The notes under the pieces: generated by a model
The model's database searches: none
What the model saw: only the letters and a program-made list of their open reading frames with translations
What the model was told of the DNA's origin: nothing
Part shown: positions 8,614 through 15,736 of the stretch, in pieces
Numbering within the stretch: position 1 is the stretch's first letter
Layout of the letters: each line of letters starts with the position of its first letter
Source of the DNA: Proteobacteria bacterium UBA1847
Lineage (GTDB): Bacteria > Pseudomonadota > Gammaproteobacteria > Steroidobacterales > Woeseiaceae
Reading direction: 5' to 3'
NCBI GenBank assembly: GCA_002338605.1
Contig: DDIP01000272.1
Span: forward strand, 1 to 22,027
DNA: 22,027 bases
Translations under genes and position numbers: made by a program

Positions 8614-9962
8614 TTGCTTGTTGGGCCTCCGACGGCGACCGGACCTGGTGCCTGTTGTTCCAGTTTGTTCAATGTAATGTCCACTGCACGCCCGAATTTG
8701 TCCAGCGTTTCATCAAGGCATTTCACATTGTGAGACTCGCACAAGAACCAGGGCTCGCGCGAATCCGGTTCGACAAGAATGCCCTGGTCATGAAGCTCCT
8801 GCGCGAGTGCATCGTAGAACGCGTAGTCTGAGTGCATCCACTCCCGATAGTCAGACGGCGCCGTTTCCGCAAAAAACAGTCCCATCAGCGACGGGTGTCC
8901 GGTAAAGCAGTGTTCGATACCGCGTCGTTCAAGAATACGACTCATGCCCTGCTGCAATTTCAATCCATAGGATTCGATATCCGCGAGTGCGCTGGTCTCG
9001 TCAAGGATCTCGAGCGTTTTCGCCGCCGCGGCAAGTGAAACGGAATGCCCGGTGAACGTACCGCCGTGCACAACGCCGTCGCCGAGTTGCCTCATGATGT
9101 CTTCCCGACCCGCAACCACCGAAATCGGGTAGCCGTTGGCAATGGCCTTCGCAAATGTGCAAATATCGGCCTTGATCCCGAACAACTCCTGCACACCCCC
9201 TTTCGCTACCCGAAAACCGGTTTTCACCTCGTCAACAATCAAGAGCACGTCGTAGCGGTCGCACAATTCACGGGCGTCTTTCAGGTATTGCGGATCCGCG
9301 GTAATCGCACAGCAGTTGCCCATGATGGGCTCGATGAGGAACGCACCGATGTCGTTGCGCTGGTTTCTGAAAAGGTCTTCCAGTGCATTCGCATCGTTCA
9401 TCGGCGCGGTGTAGAACATTCGTTTGGTGATTTTCGGTACGCCCTCGCCGTAGGGCAGCACCTCCGGATCGCCATCGGACGGCTCCCAGTCTTCAACTTC
9501 CGAGTACCACATCACTTCACTGAATACGCCGTGGTAGCCGCCCTCCATGACGACGTGCGAATCTCTGCCGGTATAGGCGCGCGCAATTCGCAACGCGGCC
9601 ATCACCGCCTCCGTTCCGGAGTTTGAAAAGCGAACGAGTTCCGCAGCGGGCACCATCCTGCTGATACGCGTGGCAACTTCGTACTCGAGCTCTGTCGACA
9701 GGGCGAAGACGCCGCCGACATTCATGCCTTCACGTGCAGCCTCGTCGACGCGTTCGTCGCCATAGCCAAGGATGATCGGTCCGTAAGCAAGCCGATAATC
9801 GATGTACTCGTTGTCGTCAATGTCCCAGACGCGCCCCCCTTTGCCGCGCTTGATGTAAATGGTTTTATCATCACCCCAGTAGCGAAAGTTTGAAGAGACA
9901 CCTAACGGTAATTTCGTTCTGGCAAGCTTGAAGTGTGCGTTGGAACGCGACAGGGAGCGCAT
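8610..9962 (-). CDS. Class III PLP-dependent aminotransferase (glutamate-1-semialdehyde aminotransferase-like)
   Basis: A 450-residue enzyme (454 if the upstream ATG at 9974 is used). Class III marks are SNSGTEA (phosphate-binding), EGGYHG, LLIVDEVKTGFR with the PLP-ring aspartate, TFAKAIANGYP with the Schiff-base lysine (Lys272 from the chosen start), and GGTFTGH. The chain resembles glutamate-1-semialdehyde aminomutase-like omega-aminotransferases used in catabolic clusters rather than HemL itself. Start choice: ATG 9962 is preceded by GGAGG with a 5-base spacer, a very good ribosome site that lies inside the first codons of the longer version. It is first in the minus-strand operon and faces the TetR gene across the operator-like repeat. 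It probably removes a terminal amino group from an imported amine. Confidence 0.92.
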   Translation of the reverse strand: MRSLSRSNAHFKLARTKLPLGVSSNFRYWGDDKTIYIKRGKGGRVWDIDDNEYIDYRLAYGPIILGYGDERVDEAAREGMNVGGVFALSTELEYEVATRISRMVPAAELVRFSNSGTEAVMAALRIARAYTGRDSHVVMEGGYHGVFSEVMWYSEVEDWEPSDGDPEVLPYGEGVPKITKRMFYTAPMNDANALEDLFRNQRNDIGAFLIEPIMGNCCAITADPQYLKDARELCDRYDVLLIVDEVKTGFRVAKGGVQELFGIKADICTFAKAIANGYPISVVAGREDIMRQLGDGVVHGGTFTGHSVSLAAAAKTLEILDETSALADIESYGLKLQQGMSRILERRGIEHCFTGHPSLMGLFFAETAPSDYREWMHSDYAFYDALAQELHDQGILVEPDSREPWFLCESHNVKCLDETLDKFGRAVDITLNKLEQQAPGPVAVGGPTSK

Positions 9963-9986
9963 GAGGTCCTCCATTGCTTATCGACC

Positions 9987-10018
9987 TATAAAAATGAATG
10001 AGTATTCATTCATATTAT
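9987..10018. promoter_or_regulatory. Divergent promoter with TetR-type operator inverted repeat
   Basis: A perfect 8-base inverted repeat, ATGAATGA at 9994-10001 and TCATTCAT at 10006-10013, separated by GTAT. This size and symmetry suit a TetR-family dimer. It is flanked by -10-like hexamers pointing outward: TTTATA on the minus strand (9992-9987) and TATTAT on the plus strand (10013-10018). Neither has a good -35 hexamer. The position between the aminotransferase and the BetI-like regulator suggests the regulator represses both directions. The inferred minus-strand transcription start falls near 9980, giving a proper leader only for the aminotransferase ATG at 9962. Confidence 0.7.
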
Positions 10019-10029
10019 GGCATGCTTCA

Positions 10030-10671
10030 ATGATGGCGACTACAGCGAAAAACGCGAAACGCACGGCAGCTAGAGCTCAGCGTCGTCAGCAACTCATTGA
10101 TGCAACAGTGAAATGTATTGCGCGGAAGGGTCTCGGCAGCACAACGACTGCCGATGTTGCCCGACAGGCAGGCCTGTCGCAGGGCATCGTCAACCTGCAC
10201 TTCAAGAGCAAGGACAACCTGCTGAGCGAAACCCTTCGTTACCTCGCGGACGAGTACAAGACCCAGTTCAACCTGGCCGTGGAAAATTCCGGTCCGGCGG
10301 CATCCGACAGGCTTCGCGCACTGATGGAACTCGACCTCCGGCCGTCGATTTGCGACCGGGACAAGATCGCCGTCTGGTTCGCCTTCTGGGGCGAGGTGAA
10401 ATCCCGGCCGCGCTATCGCGAAATTTGTGAAAAATCGGATGAATACTACGACGAGGTTACAAGAAGGCTGTGCGACGAGATAATAGCTGCAGGCGAATAC
10501 CCCGGCGTCAGCGGAATCGCGGTGGCAACGGTACTGACCTCGCTGACGAATGGCCTGTGGCTCGCCTGCCTGGTGAATGCGAGTTCCTTCGATCGCGAGC
10601 AGGCAATGGGTTGCATAGACGAATACCTTAACTGCATTTTTCCAAAACACTTTCCGGTGAGAGTCCTTTGA
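10030..10671 (+). CDS. TetR family transcriptional regulator, BetI-like
   Basis: A 213-residue repressor-type protein. The N-terminal helix-turn-helix region is around residues 20-66: RRQQLIDATVKCIARKG, then TTADVARQAGLSQGIVNLHF, then KSKDNLL. The C-terminal domain resembles BetI, the choline-sensing repressor: an acidic/aromatic KIAVWFAFWGEV segment aligns with the BetI AWLAFWAS region, and the end has LTSLTNGLWLACLVN like BetI's LIDGLWLRAAL. ATG 10030 or the adjacent ATG 10033 is chosen because the frame further upstream runs through the operator and antisense to the aminotransferase. No clear ribosome site precedes it, and the leader may be very short. Its stop overlaps the TTG start of the acyl-CoA dehydrogenase. 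BetI likeness hints at a betaine- or choline-like effector. Confidence 0.9.
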   Translation: MMATTAKNAKRTAARAQRRQQLIDATVKCIARKGLGSTTTADVARQAGLSQGIVNLHFKSKDNLLSETLRYLADEYKTQFNLAVENSGPAASDRLRALMELDLRPSICDRDKIAVWFAFWGEVKSRPRYREICEKSDEYYDEVTRRLCDEIIAAGEYPGVSGIAVATVLTSLTNGLWLACLVNASSFDREQAMGCIDEYLNCIFPKHFPVRVL

Positions 10672-11828
10672 AAATCCAAATTAGTGATGACGCCCGCCAT
10701 TGGCAGACCGTGGCACGTACCTACGCTGACGAATACCTGCAGCCTCATGAAGTTGACGCAGAACTCAACGAGGGTGTATTGCCCAAAGCAATTACGAAGC
10801 GCAACAAATCGCGAGCAATCGAGCTTGGCTTTTCCGGAATCGACGTGCCGAAACGCTACGGCGGCAGCGAATTACCCATGGAAAGCCAGGTTGCAATCTG
10901 GGAGCAACTGGGTCGCGTGACCAATGCCCTGTCCTGGTGTTTTTCCGAACCGCAGAAATGGATGTTTGACGCCTGCACTGAGGAGCAGATCAACGAATAC
11001 GTATTGCCGATGATGCGCGGTGAAAAAAAGGACTGCTACGCCATTACCGAGGCGGGCCCCGGCTCCGATGTCGCCAGCCTCGATGCGACAGCCGTCAGGG
11101 ATGGCAACGATTACATTCTCAACGGCGAAAAATGGTATGTCACGAGTGGCAACTTTGCCGACTTCTTCTGGTTCCAGGCTCAAGTCCCGGACGAACATGA
11201 GGATGCATTGTTTCTCGTCGATCAGGGGACCCCGGGAATCGAGATCACCGCGACACCGAAATTCTCACACAGCTATGCAGCGCACCACCCAACCTACCTT
11301 TTTAGCAACGTGCGTGTCCCGGTCACAAAACGAGTCGGCCGGGCCGGCGACGGCATGGCCTACACGCACAGCTGGTTTCGGCATGAGCGCCTGATGATCG
11401 GGGCCCGCAGCTGTGGTGCCGCGGCACGACTCATTGAAGATGCCATGGCGTTCGCCAATGAACGCATCATTGATGGTTTGCCGCTCAGCGAAAAGCAGAT
11501 CATTCAGTTCATGCTGGCCGACAGCGCAACAGAACTGTACGCGGCCCGGCTCATGACGTATGAGGCCGCACGCGCTTCAGACCGCGGCGAAGACGTGAAG
11601 GCTCAGCACAGCCGTTGCTCGATGGTGAAACTGTACGTGTCCGAGATGGCCAATCGGGTTGCAGATCGTGCGGTGCAGATATTCGGTGGCCGCGGCTACA
11701 TGCGGGAAAATGTTGCGGAACGCTTCTTTCGTGAATTGCGTGTCGACCGCATATGGGAGGGTACAAGTGAGATTCAACGGCTTATAATCGCCCGATCGCT
11801 TTTGAAGCGCGGTCTGGATGGAATGTGA
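10668..11828 (+). CDS. Acyl-CoA dehydrogenase family protein
   Basis: A 386-residue flavoenzyme, normal length for the family, which dehydrogenates acyl-CoA at the alpha-beta bond and passes electrons to ETF. It shows the FAD-binding signature YAITEAGPGSD (124-134), WYVTSGNFAD, the C-terminal QIFGGRGYMRE, and the catalytic-base loop RIWEGTSEIQRLI with Glu364 in the medium-chain-dehydrogenase position. The TTG start overlaps the regulator stop (TTGA), and GGTGAG lies before it. The next Met is too far inside (residue 71), so the TTG is well supported. With the NDP-forming synthetase on the other arm of the divergent promoter it could act on an amino- or betaine-acyl-CoA, comparable in fold to crotonobetainyl/gamma-butyrobetainyl-CoA dehydrogenases. 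That substrate is inference. Confidence 0.92.
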   Translation: MKIQISDDARHWQTVARTYADEYLQPHEVDAELNEGVLPKAITKRNKSRAIELGFSGIDVPKRYGGSELPMESQVAIWEQLGRVTNALSWCFSEPQKWMFDACTEEQINEYVLPMMRGEKKDCYAITEAGPGSDVASLDATAVRDGNDYILNGEKWYVTSGNFADFFWFQAQVPDEHEDALFLVDQGTPGIEITATPKFSHSYAAHHPTYLFSNVRVPVTKRVGRAGDGMAYTHSWFRHERLMIGARSCGAAARLIEDAMAFANERIIDGLPLSEKQIIQFMLADSATELYAARLMTYEAARASDRGEDVKAQHSRCSMVKLYVSEMANRVADRAVQIFGGRGYMRENVAERFFRELRVDRIWEGTSEIQRLIIARSLLKRGLDGM

Positions 11829-12940
11829 CAGAAGAGCCCCTGTCTTGCGCGGTTGTTTGTTTCGCCGCGCTGTTGCTGGCCGGTTGCAGCAACTCTGATG
11901 AACAGCAGTATCGCAATGACAATGTCGTTAATGTCTACAACTGGGCCGACTACATCGCCCCCGACGTCATCCGAAAATTCGAGAACGAAACAGGAATCAG
12001 GGTCAACTATGACCTGTACGACTCGTCCGAAGTCGTCGACGTCAAATTGCTCGCGGGCCGGAGTGGCTACGATGTCGTCGTCCACAGCAACCAGTTTTCA
12101 TCTCGCCTCGCACCGATCGGTGTGTTCCAGCCCATCGACAAAAGCAAACTTCACAATTACGGCAACCTTGATACGCAACTCCTGAAACGTGTCGGCGTCT
12201 ACGAAGCGGTGCTGGATTACAACGTGCCCTATCACTGGGGAACTACCGGCTATGCCTGGAATGTTGAAATGGTTCGCGAACGCCTGCCGGACCACCCAAT
12301 GGACAGCGGCGATATTCTGTTCGACCCGGAGGTGGTGTCGAAGCTTGCCGATTGCGGAGTCAGCCTGCTCGACAGCCCGACTGACCTGTTCCCGATGGTG
12401 CTCGCCTATCTCGGGCTCGACCCCTCAGCCATTGATAACGAAAGCCTGGCGGCGGCCGAAGCGCAGCTCAACAAGGTGCGCCCGTATATTCGCTACTTCA
12501 GCAACAGCAAAATGCTGTCTGATCTTCCAAACCGTGAGGTTTGCGTTGCCATGAGCTGGTCCGGCGACTACGCCACCGCAGCGGCACGCGCCGAAGAAGC
12601 CGGCCTTGGAATTGACCTTCGGTATACGGCACCCAGGGAAGGCTCCGGGCTCTGGGTTGACGGGCTTTACATTCCGGCCGACGCGCAACATGTCGACAAT
12701 GCCTACCGGTTTATTGATTTTCTGATGCGGCCGGACATCGCGGCGGATATTGCGGATTTCGTCAACTACGCCAACGTCAATCGCGCATCATGGCCGTTGA
12801 TCGACCCGTCGAATTACAACGACGATGCAATCTTTCCCGGTGAAGAGACCTGGGAACGACTGTTTCCAATCATTTCTGCGGACCCCAAACAGGAACGCGT
12901 GAGGACACGTGCTTTCGCCCGCGTAAAGAGCGGGCTGTGA
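11825..12940 (+). CDS. Polyamine-type ABC transporter substrate-binding lipoprotein (PotD/PotF-like)
   Basis: A 371-residue extracytoplasmic binding protein. The short hydrophobic leader ends in a lipobox LLAGC with Cys21. The mature part is strongly PotF-like: NVYNWADYIAPDV, TGIRVNYDLYDSSEV, GVFQPIDKSKL, HWGTTGYAWN, SLLDSPTDLF, AMSWSGDYATA and GLWVDGLYIPADA. The Trp/Asp pairs that hold the diamine in PotF have counterparts (NWADY, WSGD, WVDG), but PotF's Ser of NWSDY is Ala here and its PEE segment is PTD, so the ligand may differ from putrescine. The GTG start overlaps the dehydrogenase stop (GTGA). It is the only possible start because a stop lies in frame at 11768. The leader's N-region (TEEP) has no positive charge, which is unusual. 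Confidence 0.92.
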   Translation: MTEEPLSCAVVCFAALLLAGCSNSDEQQYRNDNVVNVYNWADYIAPDVIRKFENETGIRVNYDLYDSSEVVDVKLLAGRSGYDVVVHSNQFSSRLAPIGVFQPIDKSKLHNYGNLDTQLLKRVGVYEAVLDYNVPYHWGTTGYAWNVEMVRERLPDHPMDSGDILFDPEVVSKLADCGVSLLDSPTDLFPMVLAYLGLDPSAIDNESLAAAEAQLNKVRPYIRYFSNSKMLSDLPNREVCVAMSWSGDYATAAARAEEAGLGIDLRYTAPREGSGLWVDGLYIPADAQHVDNAYRFIDFLMRPDIAADIADFVNYANVNRASWPLIDPSNYNDDAIFPGEETWERLFPIISADPKQERVRTRAFARVKSGL

Positions 12941-14028
12941 AAGACTTCATTCGTATACAGGGCGTCAGCAAGCTGTTCGGCGACTTCGTCGCCGTGGACA
13001 ACGTCGATCTCGAAATCGCTCGCGGCGAATTATTCTCGATCCTTGGAGGATCCGGCTGCGGCAAGACCACGTTGCTGCGAATGCTCGCCGGCTTCGAGGT
13101 GCCATCGTCCGGGAGCATCCAGATCGACGGCGTGGATGTCACTCACCAGGCGCCTTACGACCGGCCGGTCAACATGATGTTTCAGTCGTACGCAATTTTT
13201 CCGCACATGAACGTGGCAAGTAATATTGGCTACGGACTGCGCAGGGAAGGAGTCGCCAAGGGCGAGATTGCGAGGCGTGTCGACGAAATGCTTGAGCTGG
13301 TACAGCTCGGCGATTTCAAGAACCGCAAGCCCGATGCCCTGTCTGGCGGCCAACGGCAGCGCGTCGCACTGGCACGGGCCCTGATCAAGCGACCGAAAGT
13401 CCTGTTGCTCGATGAGCCGCTGGCGGCGCTGGATAAGAAACTTCGCGAACGAACGCAATTCGAACTCATGAATATCCAGGACGAACTCGGAATTACATTC
13501 GTCGTCGTCACTCACGACCAGGAAGAGGCAATGACGCTCTCGAGTCGTATTGTCGTGATGAATCAAGGCCGCTTTGAGCAGGTGGGAACACCGAAAGAAA
13601 TCTACGAGTTTCCGGTCAACCGCTTCGTCGCCGACTTCATCGGCACGATCAACACGTTCGAGGGTGTCGTCACCGTCGTCGAGGAGGAGCGGATCGAGGT
13701 CTATTGCGAGCAGATCGGGGATACGCTGACCGCACTGGGTCGCCAGCTCGTTGAGGTTGGACAGGCCGTGCAAATCGCCGTGCGCCCGGAGAAAATTTTC
13801 GTCAGCAAGGAGCGACCCGAGAACGATAAGGATGTGTGCATTGAAGGCGTCGTGGACGATCTTGGCTACCTGGGCAATCGCTCTTTATACCGAGTGCGCC
13901 TGAAGTCGGGGCGAGTCATCCAGGTCAGCTCGCAGAATCGGCGCCGCTCGGTTACCCGATTCCTGGAATGGGAAGACGACGTCTGGATTTCGTGGCGGCC
14001 GCGCAGCGCTGTTCTGTTGCTGGACTGA
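12937..14028 (+). CDS. potA: Polyamine-type ABC transporter ATP-binding protein (PotA-like)
   Basis: A 363-residue ATPase that energises import. Walker A is GGSGCGKT (37-44), the Q-loop is MMFQSYAIFPHM (80-91), the ABC signature LSGGQ is at 135-139, Walker B is LLLDE (156-160), the D-loop follows as PLAALD, and the switch His is in VVTHDQEEAM (His193). The C-terminal 120 residues form a TOBE/regulatory domain (VQIAVRPEKIFV, then a final strand set), as in PotA/PotG. The GTG start overlaps the binding-protein stop as GTGA. The gene symbol denotes family likeness; the transported compound need not be spermidine. Confidence 0.93.
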   Translation: MKDFIRIQGVSKLFGDFVAVDNVDLEIARGELFSILGGSGCGKTTLLRMLAGFEVPSSGSIQIDGVDVTHQAPYDRPVNMMFQSYAIFPHMNVASNIGYGLRREGVAKGEIARRVDEMLELVQLGDFKNRKPDALSGGQRQRVALARALIKRPKVLLLDEPLAALDKKLRERTQFELMNIQDELGITFVVVTHDQEEAMTLSSRIVVMNQGRFEQVGTPKEIYEFPVNRFVADFIGTINTFEGVVTVVEEERIEVYCEQIGDTLTALGRQLVEVGQAVQIAVRPEKIFVSKERPENDKDVCIEGVVDDLGYLGNRSLYRVRLKSGRVIQVSSQNRRRSVTRFLEWEDDVWISWRPRSAVLLLD

Positions 14029-14034
14029 CGGGAA

Positions 14035-14931
14035 ATGAGCGCCGTAAGCAGCAAACGTGACCAGGTGTGGAGAAACATTGCCGTTGCGACACCCTATCTC
14101 TGGCTGCTGGTCTTCTTTCTCGCGCCGTTTGCGATCATTCTGAAAATCAGTCTTGCTGATCCGGTCATCGCGCAGCCGCCTTTTACACCGACGTTCGACG
14201 ATCAGGGCAGGATTGCCGCGTCGGTCGACAGTTTCCGCTTTCTGCTCACCGACAAGCTCTATGCGATTACCTATGTCCGGTCGGTCGTAATGGCCGCGGC
14301 GGCAACGATTCTTTGCCTGGCGCTCGGCTTCCCGATGGCCTACGGCATTGCGCGCTCAAGCGCCAGTGTCCGAAGTTTGCTGCTATTACTGATCGTCCTC
14401 CCGTTCTGGATTTCTTTCCTGTTGCGCGTCTATGCGTGGATGGGACTGATGAATAACTACGGTGTCATCAACAATTTCCTGATGTGGCTCGGTGTGATCG
14501 ATAGCCCGATACAGATCATGTATACAGACTTCGCCGTTTTCGTTGGTCTCGCCTACTCTTATCTGCCGTTCATGATCCTGCCGCTGTACGCGACACTGGA
14601 ACGAATGGATATAAGCCTTGTTGAAGCCGCCCAGGACCTGGGCGCGTCACGCACCCGCGCCTTCTGGGATGTGACGTGGCCGCTGGCCAAACCCGGTGTG
14701 ATTGCCGGTTGCCTGCTGGTCTTCATTCCGGCAATGGGCGAGTACGTTATCCCCTACCTGCTTGGTGGACCGGAGTCACTGTTGATCGGCCGGGTGTTGT
14801 TTGATGAGTTCTTCGTGAATCGCGACTGGCCGCTCGCCTCCGCCGTCGCCATCGTATTACTCATCCTGCTGGTTGTGCCGATTGTCCTGCTGCAGCGTTA
14901 CCAGGCACGCGACCAGGAGAACACCGCGTGA
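14035..14931 (+). CDS. potB: Polyamine-type ABC transporter permease (PotB/PotH-like)
   Basis: A 298-residue inner-membrane permease with six likely membrane segments: one near residues 17-38, and the rest spread from about 82 to the C-terminus. The cytoplasmic coupling loop is EAAQDLGASRTRAFWDVTWPLAKPG, the EAA motif that docks on the ATPase. The periplasmic loop after the first segment (DDQGRIAASVDSFRFLL) is typical of PotB/PotH. The ATG lies 6 bases past the ATPase stop. Its end overlaps the next permease start as GTGA. It is the first half of the permease heterodimer. Confidence 0.93.
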   Translation: MSAVSSKRDQVWRNIAVATPYLWLLVFFLAPFAIILKISLADPVIAQPPFTPTFDDQGRIAASVDSFRFLLTDKLYAITYVRSVVMAAAATILCLALGFPMAYGIARSSASVRSLLLLLIVLPFWISFLLRVYAWMGLMNNYGVINNFLMWLGVIDSPIQIMYTDFAVFVGLAYSYLPFMILPLYATLERMDISLVEAAQDLGASRTRAFWDVTWPLAKPGVIAGCLLVFIPAMGEYVIPYLLGGPESLLIGRVLFDEFFVNRDWPLASAVAIVLLILLVVPIVLLQRYQARDQENTA

Positions 14932-15731
14932 ACAGGCAATCGCGCTTTGTGATTTCCGTGCTGTCGTTTGGTTATGCCTTTCTCTATGTACCGTTGATTC
15001 TGGTCATCGTCTATTCATTCAATGACTCGCGAATTGCGACGATCTGGGGTGGCTTTTCAACGCGCTGGTATGGCGAGCTGTTGCGAAACGACCAGATCCT
15101 GGACGCCGCCTTGTTGAGTCTGACGATCGCGGCAACCTCAGCCACCGGGGCCACGATTCTCGGCACCATGGCGGGCCTCGTACTGGCGCGGTTCGGGCGC
15201 TTCAAGGGCCGGACCTTGTTCGCAGGCATGATTTCGTCACCGATGGTCATGCCCGAGGTCATTACGGGTTTGTCACTGTTGCTGCTGTTCGTCACATTGC
15301 AGCAACTGACCGGCTGGCCGGCTCAACGCGGCTTTTCAACCATTACCATCGCGCACACGACTTTTTCGATGGCGTACGTCGCCGTTATCGTGCAGTCGCG
15401 CCTGGTCGCGATGGACGAATCACTGGAGGAAGCCGCAATGGACCTCGGTGGACGTCCGCTGCGCGTCGTGTTTGACATCACGCTGCCCTTGATTGCGCCA
15501 GCTATGGTAGCGGGCTGGCTGCTGTCGTTTACTTTGTCGCTCGATGACCTCGTGATTGCCAGTTTCGTCTCCGGCCCGGGCAGCACGACGCTGCCCATGT
15601 ACATCTTTTCGAAAGTCAAACTGGGTGTATCGCCGGACATCAACGCGCTGGCCACGATAATTATCGTTACCGTCAGTATCGGCGTTGCCATTGCGTGGCT
15701 GGTCGGGCGGCATGTCAATAAACCGCGATAG
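14928..15731 (+). CDS. potC: Polyamine-type ABC transporter permease (PotC/PotI-like)
   Basis: A 267-residue inner-membrane permease with about six membrane segments. The N-terminus YAFLYVPLILVIVYSFNDSR and the FSTRWYGELLRND stretch are hallmarks of PotC/PotI. The EAA coupling loop is EEAAMDLGGRPLRVVFDITLPLIAP, and LSFTLSLDDLVIASFVSGPG is the well-conserved segment after it. The GTG start lies in a GTGA overlap with potB. The gene ends 5 bases from the convergent Rieske oxygenase, with no hairpin terminator visible in the gap. It completes a binding protein/ATPase/two-permease importer placed behind the regulator and the acyl-CoA dehydrogenase. Confidence 0.93.
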   Translation: MNRQSRFVISVLSFGYAFLYVPLILVIVYSFNDSRIATIWGGFSTRWYGELLRNDQILDAALLSLTIAATSATGATILGTMAGLVLARFGRFKGRTLFAGMISSPMVMPEVITGLSLLLLFVTLQQLTGWPAQRGFSTITIAHTTFSMAYVAVIVQSRLVAMDESLEEAAMDLGGRPLRVVFDITLPLIAPAMVAGWLLSFTLSLDDLVIASFVSGPGSTTLPMYIFSKVKLGVSPDINALATIIIVTVSIGVAIAWLVGRHVNKPR

Positions 15732-15736
15732 TTGAA

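Noticed and set aside
9928..10029. Extension of the TetR frame upstream of 10030
   Set aside because: It would run antisense to the aminotransferase start and through the operator-like repeat; the family N-terminus fits the ATG at 10030/10033.
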